64,000 bases of DNA. Source: Symsagittifera roscoffensis. Lineage: Eukaryota > Xenacoelomorpha > Acoela > Convolutidae. The stretch lies in assembly GCF_963678635.1 (NCBI RefSeq), contig NC_087067.1, positions 11,575,716 through 11,639,715 on the forward strand. The letters run 5' to 3'. Positions 46,189-58,561 of the stretch are shown in pieces. A model generated the notes under the pieces. The model did no database searches. It worked only from the letters and a program-made list of their open reading frames with translations, and was not told where the DNA came from. The translations under genes were made by a program, and so were the position numbers. Numbering within the stretch: position 1 is the stretch's first letter; every line of letters starts with the position of its first letter.

Positions 46189-48219
46189 AACAAACAAAGA
46201 TGCTTGAAATCAAACGCCTTTTTGGAGGTCGAATTAAGAAAACTGTTAAGTGGAGATGACTTTTTTTTTACCTTACAGCTTCAAAACTAAAAAAATGAAC
46301 AAGAGCTCTGTGTTTTTTTCCACAAAAATTACTTAACAGAAAACATGTCACACCGGCTAATTTTCTTTTTGCTTTGAAACTGACAACATGCGCGTTGAAA
46401 TTGAGTTATTAGTTGAACAAAAATTTAAAATTCATACGTTCTCGTTTTTGTAACGTGAATTTGCAAGGAGGCAATCCCATTTTTGGTTCTTAAAAATTAA
46501 TGTAATTGGTTTTACATTTTGAGTAACTTCTGTTGTATATGCTTACTTTCTTTTTAAGTTTCTGAAGCTGACACAACTTTTTAAATGACTACTTGTACAA
46601 TTTGTGTTACCAATTTCATGCATCAAATGTCTCTGTGGGCAGAGGAGTGTTTTTATCCGTGTGTGCGATAAATATGAACCAATCAAAGCCTTTAAAACTG
46701 TTGTAAGCTGACTAATTTAAACGTTTGTTTACTCTACTTCGAATTCAAAAATAACGAACTCTGATTGACTTATATGTTTTTGAGCATTCGGTTCTTTGAT
46801 CATGTGAGATTTCTTTTTGACGCGGTATTGAATAATTAAACATCAGCAAACATCAGCAAAGCTATCACCTTTTCTTTCAATATTTAAAAATAATTTAAAT
46901 CAAACCAGCCTTTCTTTAAACTCGCGACAACGAAATAGTAGCTTATCAAATAAAATGAAAAAAAAAACCCTGACAAAATTGCAAAAAACGCCAGTCAAAT
47001 TTGAATGCCGATGAAATAAAATCTTGTAAAATTGATATTACGACTGAACAGTATGTTTATGCATGAATAATTCAGACTCTTGTAAAATCTTGCAAAAACA
47101 TTTCTTCTAGTTCTAAAACGATATTCATTTGTCAGTCGAACTCCTACAAGACAAGCGTTTTTCACTAAAAAAAAATAGTGATATAAATCAATTTTCTGAT
47201 TTATTGCAGATACTTAGTCAGTTTTTTATGAAAGAGCTAAAAGTCCTTAAGATCCTATAAATCTCATATAATCTAGTATAATAGATTGAAATCCTTCTTC
47301 AGTAATATCACACCAAAAAAATCAACCATAATGTATTATAGTTTTGCTATTTTGCATGAAAACACACTGAAATTCGAATTGATTTTCAGTTTAAGCTATA
47401 AATATGAAAAAACAAAAGCAAAAAATTACAGTTTTTCAAATTTCGTTCATCAATTCATTAGCGTGTATCTTTTCCCATATGTATCTTGTTTACCCAAGTT
47501 TGAATTTTCATGAAAACGTTCGGTAAAGTTGTAAGAACTGGGAGCAGGTAGAATGCACCTTCAGCTGACAGGGTTGAGGGGTGGTAACTGAATTTTATAA
47601 TCGTCTCCAGTCCCAGATTGGAGGATTCGTTTGAATAATTTTTGTTACAACCCGTGAGCCTCTTCCCCCCCCCTTCAGGTTGAAAGTAGGTTTTGGAAAA
47701 ACAAAACAATAATTATGTCGCCCAAACTCATCAACTTTTTCAAAAATTCAAATCTTGGTAACTTCCAGTTCAAATTGAAATATACTCTGTAATAATGCAC
47801 AATGAAAAAAAAACGTCACAAACTTTTTATGAAAACCTCAACAATTTGACGCTTAATTTTTCAACTTTTCGATTTTTACTAACCGGGACGCGCTGCAAGA
47901 ATATTCCAATAAAAATTTTTCCTTGACATTTCTTTTTTGCTATTATGTAAGACTCTTGGTTCTCAAGTCTCAAAGTGTCATCGTTTATGTGTTTATCACA
48001 TCATCCAAAAATTATAACCACACTCCGATTCTTTTTAAGTTAGGAATTGGAAAATACCGTTTTTTTAGTAATTCACGTGAAAGATTGTTCAGATCATGAA
48101 TATCCTCGGGGAGGGCATTAGTTACGGAGACCAGAGGGGTTAGTACTTGGTATTACAATTCCTAGTGAGGTCAAAAAATCTGTTTTTTATTCTACTGAAG
48201 CTAGTTTCACCGGGCGTAG

Positions 48220-50221
48220 TAATTGTTCCTAACGCTGTTTGTTTACACATGAGTGCGCAATGCCATCAGGACCGGTAAGCGTTTCAACATTCTTACCCAG
48301 GGGCCATATGTTTCGTGGAGTGAAGTCTTCGAGGATTCACACGAGTTCATGTTTTTCTATGGTTTCCTCTTTTTGGTTCCCCTTGGATCGTTTGATCAGG
48401 ATTGGAGCGTATTCTTTTAGTAGTCGCTTCCAGAAGCTGTCTAGTCGGTCCTTGGTTAGCTTCCAGGATTTGTTGCTTATTTAGTTGGTATTTGTTTGAT
48501 CGTAGAATAAAGCTGCTGGAGCGTAAATGAATGGCTTCTCAAGTAGGAAGTGGTTAGGTGTAAATGGTAATGTGTCATTAATTTCGCAACTTAAATAGAT
48601 CAGTGGTCTTGAGTTGATGAGGCCTTCGCATTCTACTACAATAGTTGAAAAAGATACCTTGAATGTCATTCCGATCCCAACTGCAATAGAAAGACTCGTT
48701 TGATGATCGACACGAGACATTCCCATACCCCACCAAAATGAGGACCAGATGGTGGGTTAAGACGCCATTCGATTGACTTCCGCTGAAGCTTGGTTGTTAA
48801 TGGTTGACTTCTTTGTTAATATTTAAGGGTTGTTTCATGATTTAATTACGTGCGGCGACAAAATATGCTGCGTTATCCGAAAAAAAAAATCGCATAACGC
48901 GACGGTGTAGGGAAACCACGTCGCGCCATGAATTTAACGAATTGTTGTCAAGCAATTTTCAGTTGTCAGATTGTCATATGTTTTCCAGTTGATAGCATGC
49001 GTTGTTAAACAAGTAAGGAGACAAATGTAATTTTTTCTGTGGTATTTTTCAGCAATGTAGAAGGACCGATGTAGTCAAATCCAACGTTTTTGAAAAGATA
49101 TGGATCAGCACCGTAGCGCTGTGCCGGGTGGATCAGCTATACAATGGCTTAAACCTTTCCCTTAAAAGCGGCGGCACCAGAAACAGTGATAGCGATCATG
49201 TCTCATGGCCTCTCTAGACCCAAAATTATGAAGCTTTGTTGCAAGTAGTGTCGTACAAATTCAGTGCCAAGGTGCATGCGTTTATGATCAGCGTTTTTAA
49301 TCGTAAATTGAATCTAAAATTTCTTTGCATGTAGATTAATAGGATACTTTGTTGCATCTGGTTTTGGTGATTGTCTCAGTCGTCCTCGCACACGAATAAG
49401 AATACCATCCATGAAAAGTGAGTACGGCAGTAAAGCATTTTTGTTGTCCACTGCTCTGTTTGTAGTTAAAACGTTTAATATTATCAGTGAAAGTAGCGTG
49501 TTGTGATTGCTCATAGAGTAGAGTTTTACCCATCTCGCGGTCGGCAATTCCTAAATTACGATTTGTTTTCTGCTGGAGAATATCTTTCAACTGCTGTATA
49601 ACACGAGCAGTCGCGCGGACTAGAGGAAGCCAATCGGAAAATCTCAAAACATCAATGATTGGTTCCTTTTTTGCGCTTCTAGAAATGTCTTCCCGTTTGA
49701 CTATAGAGTTGGTATGTAGAATTGTACTGTCGAATGTTAGTGGAGTAGTTTTCTCCTTACCTTTAGTTGTGAAAATCGGTTGAAAAACTGTGACGACCTG
49801 TAGTTTTGGTTGAGGCCAATCAGATTCTGGTAAGAGTATTCGGGCTCCGTTTACAGGGTATATGTTGTCACTGTTGGGCTTCAGACATTGACAGAATTTC
49901 GCTAATTCTGTTCGCACAATGAAACTTTTGCTTTTCCGGACTGTTGATCCATGAAAGTACCGTCGTACTATCCGTCCATAATTGAAGGGTGTTGAAATTT
50001 AGTCGAGAGTCTTCGGTTTTAAATTTGCAGAGACGTGCACCCATTAACGCAGCCTGCAATTTGAGCTTGGGTATGTTTTTTTGGTTAAGTGTGCGACGAG
50101 AACTTGGTTCTTCCAATCGTAAATGATGATTGCTTATGTGCTTGGTTTGAAATGGGGATGTGGATACAAGATGCCATGGCGCACTGAGAAGTATCGGTGA
50201 AAACATGTAGTTGTATATCAC
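48220..50221 (-). pseudogene. BEL/Pao RNase H and integrase, copy 1
   Basis: RNase H is marked by LKLQAALMGARL and LQLWTDSTTVLSWINS (49,868-50,221). Integrase follows: LIRVRGRLRQS (49,314-49,547), a decayed core (about 48,840-49,300), and a C-terminal part with EGLINSRPL, LPFTPNHFLL (48,481-48,726) and a last stretch to 48,220. Order and motifs are those of BEL/Pao pol. Several frameshifts and stops are present. Confidence 0.8.
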
Positions 50222-50257
50222 TGTGTCTGCCGATTTGGCCTATGAGCTTCGGCAATT

Positions 50258-51735
50258 TCACAATATCGTTTTTTGGGTCCATTTTCCAAGTATTGGGATG
50301 TATTCTTGAGAAATTTCTTGACCCCAACTTATACCAAATTGCCAAAGCTGTTGAAGCAGTATTTTGAGAGTGACGGCAAATGGTGCTATCAATCCCAGTG
50401 GATCAAACATTCTGGCTACATTAGACAGAATTTTAGGTAGAGACATTTCTTTAGCCGTTATATTGTTTTTCAGTACAGGCTGAATGACGAGTGTGTCATT
50501 CCTTGTATCCCATTTCACTGCCAAAACCCGATGAATAGTACCCTTATTTTCAGTTTTGGGTTCCCTGAGGAAATCAAGCACTTCGGTAATACTGGACAGA
50601 ATCTTGGTTAAATTGAATCCTTCTTTTTGGAGTGCCACTTTTACAGCTTTAGTTGGTTTCTGGGCTTCCAGTAGATTGTCGTAAGGATGAACGAAGCCAT
50701 CCATGTAGTAGCTGTTACGAATTAGTTGCTGTGTGTTGGGTTCTTTGTTGCAGAAGTCGACGGCTGTTTGATTTAGTGCAACGATGGCTATTGTGCTTGA
50801 GCACTTAGCTCCGAAGACTAGACGCGTATACTGATACTGCTTCACTCCTTGATTACTCGGCCAGAAGAATCGTAGTACATTTTCTTTTACGCCTACCTGC
50901 ATAAACCCTCTATATCAACAGAAACTGCTGTTGGTTTTTCTCTAAACCTCATTAGCAAACCAAGCAAGTTATTAAGAAGATCCGGTCCCATTTCTAAACA
51001 GGAGTTAGGAGAAAAACCCTTGGATTTCGATGCAGCGTTTGTTACTTGTCGAATTTTTCCAGCTTTCTGGGGATTTATATCCGGATGGTGCGTTAGGTAC
51101 CATAGTCATAACGGTGGAAGATGTAGGAAACTAATGGATATCACGTACCCTTTATCAATATCACTTATTAATGATTTATCGTAGAGTTGCATTGTGAGTT
51201 TGTCCTTTTGTAGTAGTCGATGTGAAGATTCAAAATGAGCTGTAGCAACCGCGTAGTTGTTTTGCATCGTTATGTTCTTCTTCCAAAGCAAAATGTTTTG
51301 GTAGCGGGTTCCGTTATGTGGAATACTTTGTTCTATAAACTCTAACTGTTAAGTAAGTTCGCTTAAAAAATGTTGCTTTAGTTAGGTTAGAAGTTGTGCA
51401 GGATTCTTCGACTTTCCAAAAATTTTCAACAACTTCATTGAACGAAGCATCCTTGTGTTGTTTATGTCTATAAAAATGGTTAGTAGATAGTTGCAATTTC
51501 ATCTAAGGCATTTTGATGAAGCGGGCTGGTTGCTGTCCAACCCAGCAAGTTGTGCACTCCATACGGACTACAGACAGGGTCCTTCAAAATCTCCCTCTGT
51601 GCGATATGCCAGAAAGCGGCGACAACCAGATGAAAATGTACCGAACTGTCGAGGATATTAGGAAACGCAATGAGTCGTAGATTGTCATACCAGGAACATG
51701 CTTTGTTCACTTTGGCCCAGTAAGTGTTCCCAATG
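50258..51735 (-). pseudogene. BEL/Pao protease and reverse transcriptase, copy 1
   Basis: On the minus strand: protease-family remnant with FWHIAQREILKDPVCSPYG and LLGWT (51,480-51,735), a linker with NNYAVATAHFESSHRLL (51,106-51,291), and RT from about 51,000 to 50,258 with TRLVFGAKCSSTIAIVAL, the active-site box SYYMDGF (50,694-50,708; YMDD expected), and MFDPLGLIAPF. The second catalytic Asp is Gly. Frameshifts separate the parts. The aspartate motif of the protease is not visible. Confidence 0.8.
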
Positions 51736-51945
51736 CTGTTTTGATTACGCATGAGCGCGCAATGCCATCAGGGCGGGTAAACGTATCAAGAACGTTACCC
51801 AGGGACCCGTGGAGTAAAGTCTTCGAGGATCCACTCGAGGTATTATTTTTCTATGGTTTCCATTTTTTGGTTCCCCTTGGTTCGTTTGATCAGGGTTGGG
51901 GCGTATTCTTTCAGTAGACGCTTCCAGGAGCTGTTTAAACAACAA
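51706..51945 (-). pseudogene. Misplaced BEL integrase C-terminal fragment, copy 1
   Basis: Its minus-strand sequence is a diverged copy of 48,220-48,480, the end of the integrase region (shared GCAATGCCATCAGG, GTCTTCGAGGATTCAC-like and GTTTGATCAGG..TGG.GCGTATTCTTT pieces). Here it lies directly before the protease segment, in the place where gag should be, in all three BEL copies. Confidence 0.7.
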
Positions 51946-53884
51946 ACAAAGATACTTGAAATCAAACGCCTTTTTGGAGGTCGAATTAAGAAAACTGTTA
52001 AGTGGAGATGACTATTTTTTTTACCTTACAGCTTCAAAACTAAAAAAATGAACAAGAGCTCTGTGTTTTTTTCCACAAAAATTACTTAACAGAAAACATG
52101 TCACACCGGCTAATTTTCTTTTTGCTTTGAAACTGACAACATGCGCGTTGAAATTGAGTTATTAGTTGAACAAAAATTTAAAATTCATACGTTCTCGTTT
52201 TTGTAACGTGAATTTGCAAGGAGGCAATCCCATTTTTGGTTCTTAAAAATTAATGTAATTGGTTTTACATTTTGAGTAACTTCTGTTGTATATGCTTACT
52301 TTCTTTTTAAGTTTCTGAAGCTGACACAACTTTTTAAATGACTACTTGTACAATTTGTGTTACCAATTTCATGCATCAAATGTCTCTGTGGGCAGAGGAG
52401 TGTTTTTATCCGTGTGTGCGATAAATATGAACCAATCAAAGCCTTTAAAACTGTTGTAAGCTGACTAATTTAAACGTTTGTTTACTCTACTTCGAATTCA
52501 AAAATAACGAACTCTGATTGACTTATATGTTTTTGAGCATTCGGTTCTTTGATCATGTGAGATTTCTTTTTGACGCGGTATTGAATAATTAAACATCAGC
52601 AAACATCAGCAAAGCTATCACCTTTTCTTTCAATATTCAAAAATAATTTAAATCAAACCAGCCTTTTTTTAAACTCGCGACAACGAAATAGTAGCCTAAA
52701 TGAAAAAAAAAACCTGACAAAATTGCAAAAAACGCCAGTCAAATATGATTGCCGATGGAATAAAATCTTGTAAAATTGATTTTACGACTGAACAGTTTGT
52801 TTATGCCTGAATAATTCAAACTCTTGTAAAATCTTGCAAAAGCATTTCTTCTAGTCCTAAAAAGATATTCATTTGTCAGTCGAACTCTTACAAGACAAGC
52901 GTTTTTCACAAAAAAAATAATGATATAAATCAATTTTCTGATTTATTGCAGATACTTAGTCAGTTTTTTATGAAAGAGCTAAAAGTCCTTAAGATCCTAT
53001 AAATCTCATATAATCTAGTATAATAGATTGAAATCCTTCTTCAGTAATATCACACCAAAAAAATCAACCCTAATGTATTATAGTTTTGCTATTTTGCATG
53101 AAAACACACTGAAATTCGAATTGATTTTCAGTTTAAGCTATAAATATGAAAAAACAAAAGCAAAAAATTACAGTTTTTCAAATTTCGTTCATCAATTCAT
53201 TAGCGTGTATCTTTTCCCATATGTATCTTGTTTACCCAAGTTTGAATTTTCATGAGAACGTTCGGTAAAGTTGTAAGAACTGGGAGCAGGTAGAATGCAC
53301 CTTCAGCTGACAGGGTTGAGGGGTGGTAACTGAATTTTATAATCGTCTCCAGTCCCAGATTGGATGATTCGTTTGAATAATTTTTGTTACAGCCCGTGAG
53401 CCTCTTCCCCCCCTTCAGGTTGGAAGTTTGTTTTGGAAAAACAAAACAATAATTATGTCGCCCAAACTCATCAATTTTTTCAAAAATTTCAAATCCTGGT
53501 AACTTCCGGTTCAAATTGAAATACACTCTGTAATAAAGCACAATGAAAAAAAAATCACAAACTTTTTATAAAAACTTCAACAATTTGTCGCCTAATTTTT
53601 CAATTTTCCGATTTTTATTAACGGGGACGCGCTGCAAGAATATTCCAATAAATATTTTTCTTTGACATTTCTTTTTTGCTATTATGTAAGACTCTTGGTT
53701 CTCAAGTCTCAAATTGCCATCGTTTATGTGTATTTTACATCATCCAAAAATTATGACCATACTCCGATAATTTTTAAGTTAGGAATTGGAAAGTACCGTT
53801 TTTTTAGTAATTCGCGTGAAAGATTATTCACATCATGAATATCCTCGGGGAGGGATTAGTTTCGGAGACCAGAGGGGTTAGTAC

Positions 53885-55957
53885 TTGGTATTACAATTCC
53901 TAGTGAGGTCAAAAAATCTGTTTTTTATTCTACTAAAGCTAGTTTCACCGGGCGTAGTAAGTGTTCCTAACGCTGTTTTGATTACACATGAGTGCGCAAT
54001 GCCATCAGGACCGGTAAGCGTTTCAACAACCTTACCCAGGGGCCATATGTTTCGTGGAGTGAAGTCTTCGAGGATTCACACGAGGTCATGTTTTTCTATG
54101 GTTTCCTCTTTTTGGTTCCCCTTGGATCGTTTGATCAGGGTTGGAGCGTATTCTTTTAGTAGTCGCTTCGAGAAGCTGTCTAGTCGGTCCGTGGTTAGCT
54201 TCCAGGATTTGTTGCTTATTTAGTTGGTATTTGTTTGATCGTAGAATAAAGCTGCTGGAGCGTAAATGAATGGCCTTTCAAGTAGGAAGTGGTTAGGTGT
54301 AAATGAAAATGTGTCATTAATGTCGCAACTTACATAGAACAGTGGTCTTGAGTTGATGAGGCCTTCGCATTCTACTACAATAGTTGAAAAAGATACCTTG
54401 AATGTCATTCCGATCCTAACTGCAAAAGAAAGACTCGTTTGATGATCGACACGAGACATTCCCATACCCCACCAAAATGAGGACCAGATGGTGGGTTAAG
54501 ACGCCATTCGATTGACTTCCGCTGAGGCTTGGTTGTTAATGGTTGACTTCTTTGTTAAAATTTAAGGGATGTTTCATGATTTGCTTACGTGCGGCGACAA
54601 AATATGCTGCGTTATCCGAAAAAAAAATCGCATAACGCGACGGTGTAGGGAAACCACGTCGCGCCAAGAATTTAACGAATTATTGTCAAGCAATTTTCAG
54701 TTGTCAGATTGTCATATGTTTTCCAGTTGATAGCATGCGTTGTTAAACAAGTAAAGAGATAAATGTAAATTTTTCTGTGGTATTTTTTCAGCAATGTAGA
54801 AAGGACTGATGTAGTCAAATCCAACGTTTTCGAATTGATATGGATCAGCACCGTAGCGCTTTGCCGGGTGCATCAGCTATACAAGGGTTTAAACCTTTCC
54901 CTTAAAAGCGGCGGCACCAGAAACAGTGATAGCGATCATGTCTCGTGGCTTCTCTAGACCCAAAACTATGAAGCTTTGTTGCAAGTAGTGTCGTACAAAT
55001 TCAGTGTCAAGGTGCATGCGTTTATGATAAGCTTTTTTAATCATAAATTGAATCTAAAATTTCTTTGCATGTAGATTAATAGGGTACTTTGTTGCATCTG
55101 GTTTTGGTGATTGCCTCAGTCGTCCTCGCGCACGAATAAGAATACCATCCATGAAAGGTGAGTACGGCATTAAAGCATTTTTGTTGTCCAATGCTCTGTT
55201 TGTAGTTAAAACTTTTAATATTATCAGTGAAAGTAGCGTGTTGTGATTGCTCGTAGAGTAGAGTTTTACCCATCTCCCGGTCGGCAATTCTTAAATTACG
55301 ATTTGTTTTCTGCTGAAGAATATTTTTCAACTGTATAACACGAGCAGTCGCGCGGACTAGGCGAAGCCAATCGGAAAATCTCGAAACATCAATGATTGGT
55401 TCCTTTTTTGCGCTTCTAGAAATGTCTTCCCGTTTGACTATAGCGCTGGTATGTAGAATTGTACTGTCGAATGTTAGTGGAGTAGTTTTCTCCTTATCTT
55501 TAGTTGCGAAAATCGGTTGGAAATTTGTGACGACCTGTAGTTTTGGTTGAGGCCAATCAGATTCTGGTAAGAGTATTCGGGCTCCGTTTACAGGGTGTAT
55601 GTTGTCACTGTTGGGCTTCAGAAGTTGACAGAATTTCGTTAATTCTTTTCGCACAATAAAACTTTTATTTTCTGGACTGTTGATCCATGAAAGTACCGTC
55701 GTACTATCCGTCCATAATTGAAGGGTGTTGAAATTTAGTCGAGAGTCTTCGGTTTTAAATTTGCAGAGACGTGCACCCATTAACGCAGCCTGCAATTTGA
55801 GCTTGGGTATGTTTTTTTGGTTAAGTGTGCGACGAGAACTTGGTTCTTCCAATCGTAAATGATGATTGCTTTTGTGCTTGGTTTGAAATGCGGATGTGGA
55901 TACAAGATGCCATGGCGCACTGAGAAGTATCGGTGAAAACATGTAGTTGTATATCAC
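53885..55957 (-). pseudogene. BEL/Pao RNase H and integrase, copy 2
   Basis: A single 293-codon frame (55,076-55,957) joins RNase H (LWTDSTTVLSWIN) to the integrase N-terminal side, whereas copy 1 is split here by a frameshift. Downstream are the decayed core and the EGLINSRPL...FTPNHFLLERPF segment (54,220-54,465). This is the best-preserved version in the window. Confidence 0.8.
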
Positions 55958-55993
55958 TGTGTCTGCCGATTTGGCCTATGAGCTTCGGTAATT

Positions 55994-57495
55994 TCACAAT
56001 ATCATTTTTTGGGTCCATTTTCCAAGTATTGGGATGTATTCTTGAGAAATTTCTTGACCCCAACTTATACCAAATTGCCAAAGCTGTTGAAGCAGTATTT
56101 TGAGAGTGATGACAAATGGTGCTATCAATCCCAGTGGATCAAACATTCTGGCTACATTAGACAGAATTTTACGTAGAGACATTTCTTTAGCCGTTATATT
56201 GTTTTTCAGTACAGGCTGAATGACGAGTGTGTCATTCCTTGTATCCCATTTCACTGCCAAAACCCGATGAATAGCACACTTATTTTCAGTTTTGGGTTCC
56301 CTGAGGAAATCAAGCACTTCGGTAGTACTGGACAGAAACTTGGTTAAATTGAATCCTTCTTTTTGGAGTGCCACTTTTACAGCTTTAGTTGGTTTCTGGG
56401 CTTTCAGTAGATTGTCGTAAGGATGAACGAAGCCATCCATGTAGAAGCTGTTAAGAATTAGTTGCTGTGTGTTGAGTTCTTTGTTGCAGAAGTCGACGGC
56501 TGTTTGATTTAGTGCAACGATGGCTATTGTGCTTGAGCACTTAGCTCCGAAGACTAGACGCGTATACTGATACTGCTTCACTCCTTGATTAATCGGCCAG
56601 AAGAATCGTAGTACATTTTAATCGTTTTCTTTTACGCCTACCTGCATAAACCCTCTATATCAACAGAAACTGCTGTTGGTTTTTCTCTAAACCTCATAAA
56701 TAAACCAAGCAAGTTATAAGAAGATCCAGTCCCATTTCTAAACAGGAGTTAGGAGAAAAACCCTTGGATTTCGATGCAGCGTTTGTTACTTGTCGAATTT
56801 TTCCACCTTTCTGGGGATTTATAACCGGATGGTGCGTTAGGTACCATAGTCATAACGGTGGAGGATGTCGGAAACTAATGGATATCACGTACCCTTTATC
56901 AATATCACTTATTAATGATTTATCGTAGAGTTGCATTGTGAGTTTGTCTTTTTGTAGTCGTCGATGTGAAGATTCAAAATGAGCTGTAGCAACCGCGTAA
57001 TTGTTTCGCATCGTTATGTTCTTCTTTCAAAGCAAAATGATTTGGTAGCGAGTTCCGTTATGTGGAATACTTTGTTCTATAAACGCTAACTGTTAAATAA
57101 GTTCGCTTGAAAATGTAGCTTTAGTTAGGTGAGAAGTTTTGCAGGATTTTTTGACCTTCCAAAAATTTTCAACAACTTCATTGAAGGAAGCATCCTTGTG
57201 TTGTTTATGTCTATAAAATTGGTCAGAAGATAGTTGCAGTTTCATCTAAGGCATTTTGATGAAGCGGGCTGGTTTTTGTCCAACCCAGCAAGTTGCGCAC
57301 TCCATACGGACTGCATACAGGGTCCTTCAAAATCTCCCTCTGTGCGATATGCCAGAAAGCGGCGACAACCAGATGAAAATGTACCGAACTGTCGAGGATA
57401 TTAGGAAACGCAATGAGTCGTAGATTGTCATACCGGGAACATGCTTCGTTCACTTTGGCCCAGTAAGTGTTCCCAATGCTGTTTTGATTACGCAT
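55994..57495 (-). pseudogene. BEL/Pao protease and reverse transcriptase, copy 2
   Basis: The protease remnant (57,223-57,495; LKDPVCSPYGVRNLLGWT) and RT (55,994-56,581 open for 195 codons) match copy 1. The active-site box is SFYMDGF (about 56,430-56,445), with the same Asp-to-Gly change as copy 1. A short insertion near 56,610 and frame breaks separate it from the upstream RT part. Confidence 0.8.
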
Positions 57496-57680
57496 GAGCG
57501 CGCAATGCCATCAGGGCGGGTAAATGTATCAAGAATGTTACCCAGGGACCCGTGGAGTAAAGTCTTCGAGGATCCACTCGAGGTTTTATTTTCCTATGGT
57601 TTCCTTTTTTTGGTTCCCCTTGGTTCGTTTGATCAGGGTTGGGGCGTATTCTTTCAGAAGACGCTTCCAGAAGCTATTTA
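57481..57680 (-). pseudogene. Misplaced BEL integrase C-terminal fragment, copy 2
   Basis: Same arrangement as 51,706-51,945: integrase-end sequence abuts protease, with gag absent. Confidence 0.65.
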
Positions 57681-57939
57681 AACAACAAACAAAAGTACTT
57701 GAAATCAAACGCCTTTTGGGAGGTCGAATTAAAAAAACTGTTAAGTGGAGATGACTATTTTTTATACCTTACAGCTGCAAAACTAAAAAAATGAACCAGC
57801 ATTTTCACATTTTTCAAGCAGACAAAGACTTCTCTTTCCATCAATATCTAAACATTCGTACAGTATTGAAACCATGTTTTTGAAAAGAAGTCTACAGACT
57901 AAAAGCCATTACCCGGATCTATTATTTATATTCATTTTA
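57681..57939. repeat. Flank shared with copy 3
   Basis: CTTGAAATCAAACGCC, CTGTTAAGTGGAGATGACTA, ATTTTTCAAGC.GA.AAAGACTTCT and CAATATCT.AACATTCGTACAG recur in order at 61,866-62,045. Confidence 0.7.
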
Positions 57940-58561
57940 TCTGTGAATCAGTTGAAATTTGTAAAGAAAATCGTGACAAACTTGGAATTTTTGATTTAGA
58001 AAATAGTTTAGCATTTGATATTCAGCGTTTAACTGATTTTTATAGGTCGAACACAGTCAAAACATATCCATTTGTGGTCGAGAGTGTTGAATAATAGGTC
58101 AAATACAGTCAAAGCAAAGGTCGAGCACAGTCAAAAAATGGGTCGAGCATACAATAAATTCTCAAAATTTTCATTTTTTTTAAATGAATTAGAACTATTT
58201 TGTTTTGTTATTTTAAAAAGCGCAAATTTCCAAGTGACTTGTTTGTTAGTTACTCTGGTTGGATTGAATTTGACAGCACTGAAATCCTATTCGGAAATTT
58301 TTTGTTTAACGATGAAATTGAGACAGCCAAAAGTATTCATAAACAAATATGTGTAAACTGGGTTGAACACAGTCAAAAACATTGTTTTGTTGCATCGAGA
58401 AAGTTAAATTTTTACCAAAAAATTTGTAACCAACACGATTTGATTGGAAAAGTCTAAACATACAGAAAGTTGGTCGAAAAAATTGAAAAACAAATCAAGC
58501 ACCTCGAACTAACGAGTAGTAATTTTTTTAAATAGACTCAAATTTCAAGCATATATTTGTT
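57940..58561. repeat. Partial copy of the 44,990-45,500 repeat
   Basis: Matches 44,990-45,500 closely: CAAACTTGGAATTTTTGATTTA, GGTCGA.C.ACAGTCAAAACATATCC, GGTCGAGCATACAATAA and AAAAGTATTCATAAACAAATATGT. It replaces the left half expected for BEL copy 3. Confidence 0.8.

Larger units (their letters stand above)
46189..51945 (-). repeat. BEL/Pao tandem unit, copy 1
   Basis: A 5.74-kb block repeated directly at 51,946-57,680. Matching landmarks are offset by 5,736-5,743 bp throughout. The left 2 kb is non-coding (family X and related repeats); the right 3.7 kb holds minus-strand pol. The block starts at CAACAAACAAAGATGCTTGAAATC and the next unit begins at the same sequence, so the junction lies in about 100 bp of shared sequence. 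Confidence 0.9.
51946..57680 (-). repeat. BEL/Pao tandem unit, copy 2
   Basis: Direct repeat of copy 1 with scattered differences. Beyond its right end (57,680-57,960) the flank resembles that of copy 3 (61,858-62,100), whereas copy 1's right flank is simply copy 2. This indicates that copy 1 was generated by a tandem duplication. Confidence 0.9.

Noticed and set aside
46189-48170. LTR of the BEL element
   Set aside because: The block repeats with the tandem unit, but I found no TG...CA-bounded direct repeats flanking a single BEL body, and the block shares sequence with unrelated family X copies.
53028-53255. 75-codon frame repeated at 47,286
   Set aside because: It is identical in both places only because of the 5.74-kb duplication, and no third independent copy supports coding.
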